A DNA stretch of 64,000 nt from positions 14,012,001 to 14,076,000 of the forward strand of contig OY759214.1 in assembly GCA_963662175.1 (NCBI GenBank), in the 5' to 3' direction. The DNA is from Aradus depressus (Eukaryota; Arthropoda; Insecta; Hemiptera; Aradidae). The notes under the pieces were generated by a model. That model was not told where the DNA came from, ran no database searches, and was given only the letters and a program-made list of their open reading frames with translations. Positions 1 to 10,479 of this stretch are shown piece by piece. Position 1 is the stretch's first letter, and each line of letters begins with the position of its first letter. The translations under genes were made by a program, and so were the position numbers.

Positions 1-3000
1 TACATAACATACGTCTCATTATCGAGTACCTCACATTCGAAAAAGCCCTGGATCATCGCTTAAAGTCCCATCCGAAGGACGACGTGCTCAAAGTGTTTTT
101 TAACTTCCCGATTGAAACATCTGACCTAAGTGCCTCAGCTAGATTTCTAAGTGGCGATCCTGAGCTCGGTAGACTCCATTCTTCAAATTTCTCGCTTTTT
201 AACGGTTTATAGATTTAATATTTGTTAAAACTGATAGAGAACGACCGGATTATCTGAATCCTACACAAAAATCAAAATAAAAAAGTTTTTCAAAAAATTT
301 GCGCTATTTAACGGTTTATAGGCTTAATATTTGTTAAAACTGATACGAGAGATTCAGATTTATCCGGAAAGTCCCATCCGAAGGACGACGTGCTCAAGGC
401 TATTTTCAACCTAAGTGATATTTCACCTACCCAGGTTTATTTACATAACATACGTCTCATTATCGAGTACCTCACATTCGAAAAAGCCCTGGATCATCGC
501 TTAAAGTCCCATCCGAAGGACGACGTGCTCAAAGTGTTTTTTAACTTCCCGATTGAAACATCTGACCTAAGTGCCTCAACTAGATTTCTAAGTGGCGATC
601 CTGAGCTCGGTAGACTCCATTCTTGAAATTTCTCGCTTTTTAACGGTTTATAGATTTAATATTTGTTAAAACTGATAGAGAACGACCGGATTATCTGAAT
701 CCTACACAAAAATCAAAATAAAAATGTTTTTCAAAAAATTTGCGCTATTTAACGGTTTATAGGCTTAATAATTGTTAAAACTGATACGAGAGATTCAGAT
801 TTATCCGGAAAGTCCCATCCGAAGGACGACGTGCTCAAGGCTATTTTCAACCTAAGTGGAAATTGACCTACCCAGGTTTATTTACATAACATACGTCTCA
901 TTATCGAGTACCTCACATTCGAAAAAGCCCTGGATCATCGCTTAAAGTCCCATCCGAAGGACGACGTGCTCAAAGTGTTTTTTAACTTCACGATTGAAAC
1001 ATCTGACCTAAGTGCCTCAACTAGATTTCTAAGTGGCGATCCTGAGCTCGGTAGACTCCATTCTTGAAATTTCTCGCTTTTTAACGGTTTATAGATTTAA
1101 TATTTGTTAAAACTGATAGAGAACGACCGGATTATCTGAATCCTACACAAAAATCAAAATAAAAATGTTTTTCAAAAAATTCACGCTATTTAACGGTTTA
1201 TAGGCTCAATAATTGTTAAAACTGATACGACAGAATCAGATATATCCGAAAAGTCCCATCCGACGGACGACGTGCTCAAGGCTATTTTCAACCTAAGTGA
1301 AATTTCACCTAACCAGGTTTATTTACATAACATACGTCTCATTATCGAGTACCTCACATTCGAAAAAGCCCTGGATCATCGCTTAAAGTCCCATCCGAAG
1401 GACGACGTGCTCAAAGTGTTTTTTAACTTCCCGATTGAAACATCTGACCTAAGTGCCTCAACTAGATTTCTAAGTGGCGATCCTGAGCTCGGTAGACTCC
1501 ATTCTTCAAATTTCTCGCTTTTTAACGGTTTATAGATTTAATATTTGTTAAAACTGATAGAGAACGACCGGATTATCTGAATCCTACACAAAAATCAAAA
1601 TAAAAATGTTTTTCAAAAAATTCACGCTATTTAACGGTTTATAGGCTCAATAATTGTTAAAACTGATACGACAGAATCAGATATATCCGAAAAGTCCCAT
1701 CCGACGGACGACGTGCTCAAGGCTATTTTCAACCTAAGTGAAATTTCACCTAACCAGGTTTATTTACATAACATACGTCTCATTATCGAGTACCTCACAT
1801 TCGAAAAAGCCCTGGATCATCGCTTAAAGTCCCATCCGAAGGACGACGTGCTCAAAGTGTTTTTTAACTTCCCGATTGAAACATCTGACCTAAGTGCCTC
1901 AGCTAGATTTCTAAGTGGCGATCCTGAGCTCGGTAGACTCCATTCTTCAAATTTCTCGCTTTTTAACGGTTTATAGATTTAATATTTGTTAAAACTGATA
2001 GAGAACGACCGGATTATCTGAATCCTACACAAAAATCAAAATAAAAATGTTTTTCAAAAAATTTGCGCTATTTAACGGTTTATAGGCTTAATAATTGTTA
2101 AAACTGATACGAGAGATTCAGATTTATCCGGAAAGTCCCATCCGAAGGACGACGTGCTCAAGGCTATTGTCAACCTAAGTGAAATTTCACCTACCCAGGT
2201 TTATTTACATAACATACGTCTCATTATCGAGTACCTCACATTCGAAAAAGTCCTGGAACATCGCTTAAAGTCCCATCCGTAGGACGACGTGCTCATAGTT
2301 ATTTTTCACTTCCCGATTAAAACATCTGACCTAAGTGCCTCAGCTAGATTTGTTAGTGGCGATCATGAGCTCGGTAGACTCCATTCTTCAAATTTCTCGC
2401 TTTCTAACGGTTTATAGATTAAATATTTGTTAAAACTGATAGAGAACGACCGGATTATCTGAACCCCACACAAAAATCAAAATGAAAACGTTTTTCATAA
2501 AATTCGCGCTATTTAACGGTTTATAGGTTTAATAATTGATAAAACTGACACTACAGATTCAGATATATCCGGAAAGTCCCATCCGAAGGACGACGTGCTC
2601 AAGGCTTTCAACCTAAGTGGAAATTGACCTACCCAGGTTTATTTACATAACATACGTCTCATTATCGAGTACCTCACAATCGAAAAAGCCCTGGATCATC
2701 GCTTAATGTCCCATCCGAAGGACGAAGTGCTCAAAGATATTTTTAACTTCCCGATTAAAACATCTGACCTAAGTGCCTCAGCTAGATTTCTAAGTGGCGA
2801 TCCTGAGCTCGGTAGACTCCATTCTTCAAATTTCTTGCTTTTTAACGGTTTATAGATTTAATATTTGTTAAAACTGATAGAGAACGACCGGATTATCTGA
2901 ATCCTACACAAAAATCAAAATAAAAATGTTTTTCAAAAAATTCACGCTATTTAACGGTTTATAGGCTCAATAATTGTTAAAACTGATACGACAGAATCAG

Positions 3001-6000
3001 ATATATCCGAAAAGTCCCATCCGACGGACGACGTGCTCAAGGCTATTTTCAACCTAAGTGAAATTTCACCTAACCAGGTTTATTTACATAACATACGTCT
3101 TATTATCGAGTACCTCACATTCGAAAAAGCCCTGGATCAACGCTTAAAGTCCCATCCGAAGGACGACGTGCTCAAAGTGTTTTTTAACTTCCCGATTGAA
3201 ACATCTGACCTAAGTGCCTCAGCTAGATTTCTAAGTGGCGATCCTGAGCTCGGTAGACTCCATTCTTCAAATTTCTCGCTTTTTAACGGTTTATAGATTT
3301 AATATTTGTTAAAACTGATAGAGAACGACCGGATTATCTGAATCCTACACAAAAATCAAAATAAAAATGTTTTTCAAAAAATTTGCGCTATTTAACGGTT
3401 TATAGGCTTAATAATTGTTAAAACTGATACGAGAGATTCAGATTTATCCGGAAAGTCCCATCCGAAGGACGACGTGCTCAAGGCTATTTTCAACCTAAGT
3501 GAAATTTCACCTAACCAGGTTTATTTACATAACATACGTCTCATTATCGAGTACCTCACATTCGAAAAAGCCCTGGATCATCGCTTAAAGTCCCATCCGT
3601 AGGACGACGTGCTCAAAGTGTTTTTTAACTTCTCGATTGAAACATCTGACCTAAGTGCCTCAACAAGATTTCTAAGTGGCGATCCTGAGCTCGGTAGACT
3701 CCATTCTTGAAATTTCTCGCTTTTTAACGGTTTATAGATTTAATATTTGTTAAAACTGATAGAGAACGACCGGATTATCTGAATCCTACACAAAAATCAA
3801 AATAAAAATGTTTTTCAAAAAATTTGCGCTATTTAACGGTTTATAGGCTTAATAATTGTTAAAACTGATACGACAGATTCAGATTTATCCGGAAAGTCCC
3901 ATCCGAAGGACGACGTGCTCAAGGCTATTGTCAACCTAAGTGAAATTTCACCTACCCAGGTTTATTTACATAACATACGTCTCATTATCGAGTACCTCAC
4001 ATTCGAAAAAGTCCTGGAACATCGCTTAAAGTCCCATCCGAAGGACGACGTGCTCATAGTTATTTTTCACTTCCCGATTAAAACATCTGACCTAAGTGCC
4101 TCAGCTAGATTTGTAAGTGGCGATCATGAGCTCGGTAGACTCCATTCTTCAAATTTCTCGCTTTTTAACGGTTTATAGATTAAATATTTGTTAAAACTGA
4201 TAGAGAACGACCGGATTATCTGAACCCCACACAAAAATCAAAATGAAAACGTTTTTCATAAAATTCGCGCTATTTAACGGTTTATAGGTTTAATAATTGA
4301 TAAAACTGACACTACAGATTCAGATATATCCGGTAAGTCCCATCCGAAGGACGACGTGCTCAAGGCTTTCAACCTATGTGGAAATTGACCTACCCAGGTT
4401 TATTTACATAACATACGTCTCATTATCGAGTACCTCACATTCGAAAAAGCCCTGGATCATCGCTTAAAGTCCCATCCGAAGGACGACGTGCTCAAAGTGT
4501 TTTTTAACTTCCCGATTGAAACATCTGACCTAAGTGCCTCAGCTAGATTTCTAAGTGGCGATCCTGAGCTCGGTAGACTCCATTCTTCAAATTTCTCGCT
4601 TTTTAACGGTTTATAGATTTAATATTTGTTAAAACTGATAGAGAACGACCGGATTATCTGAATCCTACACAAAAATCAAAATAAAAATGTTTTTCAAAAC
4701 ATTTGCGCTATTTAACGGTTTATAGGCTTAATAATTGTTAAAACTGATACGAGAGATTCAGATTTATCCGGAAAGTCCCATCCGAAGGACGACGTGCTCA
4801 AGGCTATTTTCAACCTAAGTGATATTTCACCTACCCAGGTTTATTTACATAACATACGTCTCATTATCGAGTACCTCACATTCGAAAAAGCCCTGGATCA
4901 TCGCTTAAAGTCCCATCCGAAGGACGACGTGCTCAAAGTGTTTTTTAACTTCCCGATTGAAACATCTGACCTAAGTGCCTCAACTAGATTTCTAAGTGGC
5001 GATCCTGAGCTCGGTAGACTCCATTCTTGAAATTTCTCGCTTTTTAACGGTTTATAGATTTAATATTTGTTAAAACTGATAGAGAACGACCGGATTATCT
5101 GAATCCTACACAAAAATCAAAATAAAAATGTTTTTCAAAAAATTTGCGCTATTTAACGGTTTATAGGCTTAATAATTGTTAAAACTGATACGACAGATTC
5201 AGATTTATCCGGAAAGTCCCATCCGAAGGACGACGTGCTCAAGGCTATTGTCAACCTAAGTGAAATTTCACCTACCCAGGTTTATTTACATAACATACGT
5301 CTCATTATCGAGTACCTCACATTCGAAAAAGTCCTGGAACATCGCTTAAAGTCCCATCCGAAGGACGACGTGCTCATAGTTATTTTTCACTTCCCGATTA
5401 AAACATCTGACCTAAGTGCCTCAGCTAGATTTGTAAGTGGCGATCCTGAGCTCGGTAGACTCCATTCTTCTAATTTCTCGCTTTTTAACGGTTTATAGAT
5501 TTAATATTTGTTAAAACTGATAGAGAACGACCGGATTATCTGAACCCCACACAAAAATCAAAATGAAAACGTTTTTCATAAAATTCGCGCTATTTAACGG
5601 TTTATAGGTTTAATAATTGATAAAACTGACACTACAGATTCAGATATATCCGGTAAGTCCCATCCGAAGGACGACGTGCTCAAGGCTTTCAACCTATGTG
5701 GAAATTGACCTACCCAGGTTTATTTACATAACATACGTCTCATTATCGAGTACCTCACATTCGAAAAAGCCCTGGATCATCGCTTAAAGTCCCATCCGAA
5801 GGACGACGTGCTCAAAGTGTTTTTTAACTTCCCGATTGAAACATCTGACCTAAGTGCCTCAGCTAGATTTCTAAGTGGCGATCCTGAGCTCGGTAGACTC
5901 CATTCTTCAAATTTCTCGCTTTTTAACGGTTTATAGATTTAATATTTGTTAAAACTGATAGAGAACGACCGGATTATCTGAATCCTACACAAAAATCAAA

Positions 6001-7712
6001 ATAAAAATGTTTTTCAAAACATTTGCGCTATTTAACGGTTTATAGGCTTAATAATTGTTAAAACTGATACGAGAGATTCAGATTTATCCGGAAAGTCCCA
6101 TCCGAAGGACGACGTGCTCAAGGCTATTTTCAACCTAAGTGATATTTCACCTACCCAGGTTTATTTACATAACATACGTCTCATTATCGAGTACCTCACA
6201 TTCGAAAAAGCCCTGGATCATCGCTTAAAGTCCCATCCGAAGGACGACGTGCTCAAAGTGTTTTTTAACTTCCCGATTGAAACATCTGACCTAAGTGCCT
6301 CAACTAGATTTCTAAGTGGCGATCCTGAGCTCGGTAGACTCCATTCTTGAAATTTCTCGCTTTTTAACGGTTTATAGATTTAATATTTGTTAAAACTGAT
6401 AGAGAACGACCGGATTATCTGAATCCTACACAAAAATCAAAATAAAAATGTTTTTCAAAAAATTTGCGCTATTTAACGGTTTATAGGCTTAATAATTGTT
6501 AAAACTGATACGACAGATTCAGATTTATCCGGAAAGTCCCATCCGAAGGACGACGTGCTCAAGGCTATTGTCAACCTAAGTGAAATTTCACCTACCCAGG
6601 TTTATTTACATAACATACGTCTCATTATCGAGTACCTCACATTCGAAAAAGTCCTGGAACATCGCTTAAAGTCCCATCCGAAGGACGACGTGCTCATAGT
6701 TATTTTTCACTTCCCGATTAAAACATCTGACCTAAGTGCCTCAGCTAGATTTGTAAGTGGCGATCCTGAGCTCGGTAGACTCCATTCTTCTAATTTCTCG
6801 CTTTTTAACGGTTTATAGATTTAATATTTGTTAAAACTGATAGAGAACGACCGGATTATCTGAATCCTACACAAAAATCAAAATAAAAATGTTTTTCAAA
6901 ACATTTGCGCTATTTAACGGTTTATAGGTTTAATAATTGATAAAACTGACACTACAGATTCAGATATATCCGGAAAGTCCCATCCGAAGGACGACGTGCT
7001 CAAGGCTTTCAACCTATGTGGAAATTGACCTACCCAGGTTTATTTACATAACATACGTCTCATTATCGAGTACCTCACATTCGAAAAAGCCCTGGATCAT
7101 CGCTTAATGTCCCATCCGAAGGACGAAGTGCTCAAAGTTATTTTTAACTTCCCGATTAAAACATCTGACCTAAGTGCCTCAGCTAGATTTCTAAGTGGCG
7201 ATCCTGAGCTCGGTAGACTCCATTCTTCAAATTTCTTGCTTTTTAACGGTTTATAGATTTAATATTTGTTAAAACTGATAGAGAACGACCGGATTATCTG
7301 AATCCTACACAAAAATCAAAATAAAAATGTTTTTCAAAAAATTCACGCTATTTAACGGTTTATAGGCTTAATAATTGTTAAAACTGATACGAGAGATTCA
7401 GATTTATCCGGAAAGTCCCATCCGAAGGACGACGTGCTCAAGGCTATTTTCAACCTAAGTGATATTTCACCTACCCAGGTTTATTTACATAACATACGTC
7501 TCATTATCGAGTACCTCACATTCGAAAAAGCCCTGGATCATCGCTTAAAGTCCCATCCGAAGGACGACGTGCTCAAAGTGTTTTTTAACTTCCCGATTGA
7601 AACATCTGACCTAAGTGCCTCAACTAGATTTCTAAGTGGCGATCCTGAGCTCGGTAGACTCCATTCTTGAAATTTCTCGCTTTTTAACGGTTTATAGATT
7701 TAATATTTGTTA
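1..7712 (+). repeat. SINE-derived 441-bp satellite array, block 1
   Basis: About 17.5 head-to-tail monomers with a 441-bp period; one class is 438 bp because 'att' is missing after 'ctcaaggct'. Equivalent points fall at 390, 831, 1272, 1713, 2154, 2592, 3033, 3474, 3915, 4353, 4794, 5235, 5673, 6114, 6555, 6993 and 7434. Each monomer holds 'catccgaaggacgacgtgct' twice and the block 'ttaacggtttatag' followed by 'ttgttaaaactgata' twice, so it is an internally duplicated dimer. Open frames of 78-87 codons recur on the plus strand. They carry stops and frameshifts in sister monomers (for example 'ccgtagg' at 2277 and 3597), so I do not call them genes. The window starts inside the array. The right end, near 7712, switches abruptly to a unique junction segment. 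The half spanning 'cctacccaggttta' to 'gagctcggtag' resembles the antisense strand of the SINEs found at 51.3, 59.4 and 61.7 kb. Confidence 0.95.
3450..7670 (+). repeat. 1320-bp three-monomer higher-order repeat
   Basis: Within block 1 the monomer classes repeat in the order D ('gatatttcacctaccc'), B ('attgtcaacc', 'gtcctggaacatcg') and C ('ggctttcaacctatg', 438 bp). The spacing is exact: 4794 to 6114 to 7434 for D, 3915 to 5235 to 6555 for B, and 4353 to 5673 to 6993 for C, each 1320 bp. Corresponding copies are almost identical to each other, while neighbouring monomers differ at many positions. This is the usual signature of a higher-order repeat kept uniform by unequal exchange. The older left part (390-3450) has a less regular order. 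Confidence 0.9.
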
Positions 7713-7884
7713 ACTGAGAGAGCCATAGAGTGTGCTGGTTTCGGATAATGCCAACGTCAGCACAACGTTCAGACTGACTTTAAATATGGTGACACCGATC
7801 CACTATGGAAGAAAAATGCCAAAAAAAAAAAGATGTATGTATAGATATGAACACAAATTAAAACTTGTGTACATTGTGATATAA
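7713..7884. other. Junction segment J, copy 1
   Basis: A 172-bp stretch of low repetition between satellite and Helitron. It begins 'aactga' + 'gagagccatagag', contains 'ctggtttcggataatgccaa' and an A-run at 7818-7830, and ends 'gtgatataA' just before the Helitron TC. The same segment recurs at 24902-25072 and, shortened, at 32543-32665, always after the same satellite phase. The 'ggtttcggattatgcc..cgtcagcac' part is the reverse complement of a module at 41678-41710 that resembles a non-LTR 3' untranslated end. Its nature is otherwise unknown. Confidence 0.7.
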
Positions 7885-8480
7885 TCTATATAAATAAAGC
7901 TGAAACGGGGTTTGTTTGTATGTTTGTTCCAGCATCACGCCGGATCTTCATGAAACTTCACATGTAGCGTTCTTTTGAGCATGATTGAATAATAGGCTAT
8001 GTGGCGTCCGAAAATTTTAAATGGGAGGGGGGGTTGAGGGGGGGGGGGCCTAAGTATATAAATAGTCCTACCTCATTAACGGTTGGTCGGATTGTCACGA
8101 AATTTCACATGTAGTATTCTTAAAGGCCAATATGAAAAATATTGTGTGTGGCGTCCCAAAATTTTAAATGGAAGGGGGGGTTGTGGGCGTAGGCCTAAAT
8201 ATAAATATAGTGATAGATCTTTAACGGATGATCAGATTGTCATGAAATTTCACATGTAGTATTCTTAAAGGCCAAATTGAAAAATATTGTGTGTGGCGTC
8301 CCAAAATTTTAAATTGGAGGGGAGGTTGAGGGGGGGGGGCTAAGTATAAATATAGAGCTAGCTCATTAACGGTTGATCGTATTGGCACGAAATTTCCCAT
8401 GTAGTATTCCTGAAGGCCAAATAGAAAAATAAGGTGTGTGGCGTCCCAAAGTTTTGAACGGGTGGGGGGGTTGAGGGGGG
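7885..8480 (+). mobile_element. Non-autonomous Helitron, 5' fragment
   Basis: It starts TCTATATAAATAAAGC with a host A immediately before TC, as expected for Helitrons, which insert between A and T. The subterminal region 'aacggggtttgtttgtatg' and 'ccagcatcacgcc' follows, then about three of the ~143-bp G-rich units ('cgaaatttcacatgtagtat', 'gaggggggggttgaggg'). It is cut at ~8480, where the sequence jumps in mid-unit to satellite ('gacgaagtgctcaaagttat'). No Rep/helicase coding is present. Confidence 0.75.
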
Positions 8481-9376
8481 GACGAAGTGCTCAAAGTTAT
8501 TTTTAACTTCCCGATTAAAACATCTGACCTAAGTGCCTCAGCTAGATTTCTAAGTGGCGATCCTGAGCTCGGTAGACTCCATTCTTCAAATTTCTCGCTT
8601 TTAAACGGTTTTTAGTATTAATATTTGTTAAAACTGATATACAGATTCAGATATATCGGGGAAGTCCCATCCGAAGGACGACGTGCTCAAATTTATTTTT
8701 AACCTAAGTGAAATTTCAGCTACCCAGGTTTAGATACGTAACATACGACTCATTATCGAGTACCCGACATACGAAAAGGCCCTCGATCATAGCTTAAAGT
8801 CCAAACCGAAGGACGACGTGCTCAAATTTATTTTTATCTTCCCGATTAAAACATCTGACCTAAGTGACTTGGCTAGATTTCGAAATGGCGATCCTGAGCT
8901 CGGTAAACTCCATTCTTCAAATTCCTCGCTTTTTAACGGTTTTTAGTTTTAATATTTGTTAAAACTGATGAACAACCGGGATATCTGAATCCTACACAAA
9001 AATTGAAATAAAAATGTTTTTCGAAAAACGTCGGGCTAAATACCATTCTTCAAACTTCCTGCTTTTTAACGGTTTATAGATTTAATATTTGTTAAAACTG
9101 ATAGACAGATTTAGATATATCGGGAAAGTCCTATCCGAAGGACGACGTGCTCAAGGTTTTTTGAACCTAAGTGACATTTTAGCTACCTAGGTTTAGTTAC
9201 ATAACATAGGACTCATTATCGAGCACCTGACATACAAAAAGGCCCTCGATCATAGCCTAAAGTCTAATCCGAAGGACGACGTGCTCAAATTTATTTTTAT
9301 CTTCCCGAATAAAATATCTGACCTAAGTGCCTAGGCTAGATTTCTAAGTGGCGATCCTGAGCTCGATAGACTCCAT
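8481..9376 (+). repeat. Diverged satellite monomers
   Basis: About two strongly diverged units of the 441-bp satellite, isolated between Helitron pieces. They keep 'ccgaaggacgacgtgctcaa' (8680, 8813, 9136, 9271), 'gcgatcctgagctcgg' and 'ttgttaaaactgat'. At several places they read closer to the dispersed SINE than the main array does, for example 'cacctgacatacaaaaaggc' at 9225 versus the SINE-like 'tacctgacatcatacaggct' at 61695. In the first unit one AT-rich block leads directly into the next SINE-derived block, giving a shorter period. These look like older, unhomogenised copies. Confidence 0.85.
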
Positions 9377-9524
9377 ATGTATGATAAAATAAGTTACCGT
9401 TTGGTTTCTACTAACATTATCAAGGAAGAAATGTGGAATATAAGTGGGCTTTGGAGATGGTAGTAGGAAGTTGGCAGGAGTGTTGGGTGATGTCACGTAC
9501 CCTATGTTGTGCAGAACGTTTAAG
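9377..9524. other. Unassigned spacer before Helitron
   Basis: 148 bp of apparently low-copy sequence between diverged satellite and the next Helitron start. A short open frame begins at 9444 but runs into the Helitron and has no recognisable protein. I see nothing functional here. Confidence 0.5.
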
Positions 9525-9837
9525 TCTATATTAATAAAGCTGAAACGGGGTTTGTGGGTTTGTGTGTTTGTATGTTTGCTCCAGCATCACGCCCATACGG
9601 CTGGACGGATTTTTATGAAACTTCACATGTAGCATTCTTTTGAGCCCGATTGAATAGTAGGCTACGTCGCGTCCCAAAATTTTGATCGGGAGGGGGGGTA
9701 GTAAGGGAGGCCTAAGTATATAAATAGTGCTAACTCATTAACTAATGGTCGAATTGTCATGAAATTTCACATGTAGTATTTTTAAAAGCCAAAAAGGAAA
9801 AAAAATGCTGATTGATTAAAGGGTAATCGGATTGTCA

Positions 9838-10148
9838 TGAATTTCACATGTAGTAGTAACTATGTATTCGCTGTGGGGTCCGCTGTTGCAAGGAACATAC
9901 TAGCCGTGGTGCCCAGCGTTCCTAACTACGTACTAAATGTGGTGTTCGCCGTCGCAAGGCACATACTAGCTGTGGTGCCCAGCGTTCCTAACTACGTACT
10001 AGATGTGGGGTCCGCCGTCAGCGTTCCTAACTTCTTACTAGCTGTGGTGCCCAGCGATGCCAAGTATTCACTAGCTGGGGTTTCCGCCGTTGAAAGGCGC
10101 ATACTAGCTGTGGTGCCTAGGGGTCTTAAAAACTTACCAGCGTTACTA
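9838..10148 (+). repeat. 66-bp minisatellite (Helitron-internal)
   Basis: Tandem copies of a two-part unit: 'ctagctgtggtgcccagcg' + 'ttcctaactacgta' and 'ctagctgtggggtccgccgt' + 'tgcaaggcacata'. The period is close to 66 bp, a multiple of three, so one frame stays open as a VLAV..SAVARHILAVVPS repeat. I read it as non-coding tandem DNA. The last unit runs into the conserved Helitron 3' segment. Confidence 0.85.
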
Positions 10149-10264
10149 TAGTTGAAGGACTACAAGCCTTATTCCGTATGAATAATCGAAAATTATAACA
10201 TCATGAATGTGGTGTCGAAGGATTGAATAGACTTACAGGAGATATTGAGAGAAAATTCAAAGTT

Positions 10265-10293
10265 CCCCGGGCAACGCTGGGTATTACTGCTAG
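10265..10293 (+). terminator. Helitron 3' terminal hairpin and CTAG
   Basis: CCCGG and its imperfect partner CTGGG pair around a GCAACG loop, followed by TATTACTGCTAG, so the hairpin lies 12 nt from the end. This matches the known Helitron transposition-terminator layout (short hairpin, then CTRR). Here 'terminator' means the transposon terminator, not a transcription signal. Confidence 0.8.
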
Positions 10294-10479
10294 TCTATAT
10301 TAATAAAGCTGAAACGGGGTTTGTTTGTATGTTTGTTCCAGCATCACGCCCAAACCGCTGGACGGATCTTCTTGAAACTTCACATGTAGCATTCTTTTGA
10401 GCCCGATTGAATAATAGGCTATGTGGCGTCTCAAAATTTTGAACGGGAGGGGGGGTTGTAAGGGGGGCCTAAGTATATA

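Larger units (their letters stand above)
9525..10293 (+). mobile_element. Non-autonomous Helitron, short complete copy
   Basis: Both ends are visible. The 5' end is TCTATATTAATAAAGCTGAA and the 3' end is a CCCGG-loop-CTGGG hairpin followed by 12 nt and CTAG at 10290-10293. Inside are one subterminal unit, one to two ~143-bp units and a short 66-bp minisatellite. The base before the 5' end is G rather than A. The CTAG end abuts the TC start of the next copy with no base between them. No transposase is encoded, so movement would need an autonomous Helitron elsewhere. Confidence 0.8.

Noticed and set aside
390..7670. Recurrent 78-87-codon plus-strand frames beginning MLKAIFNLS in the satellite
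   Set aside because: They repeat with the 441-bp period, have stops or frameshifts in sister monomers, start inside SINE-derived sequence and show no protein-like conservation. Their minus-strand 71-codon counterparts are likewise shadows.
1..7712. CRISPR array
   Set aside because: The direct repeats are contiguous 441-bp monomers without unique spacers, and the genome is clearly eukaryotic.
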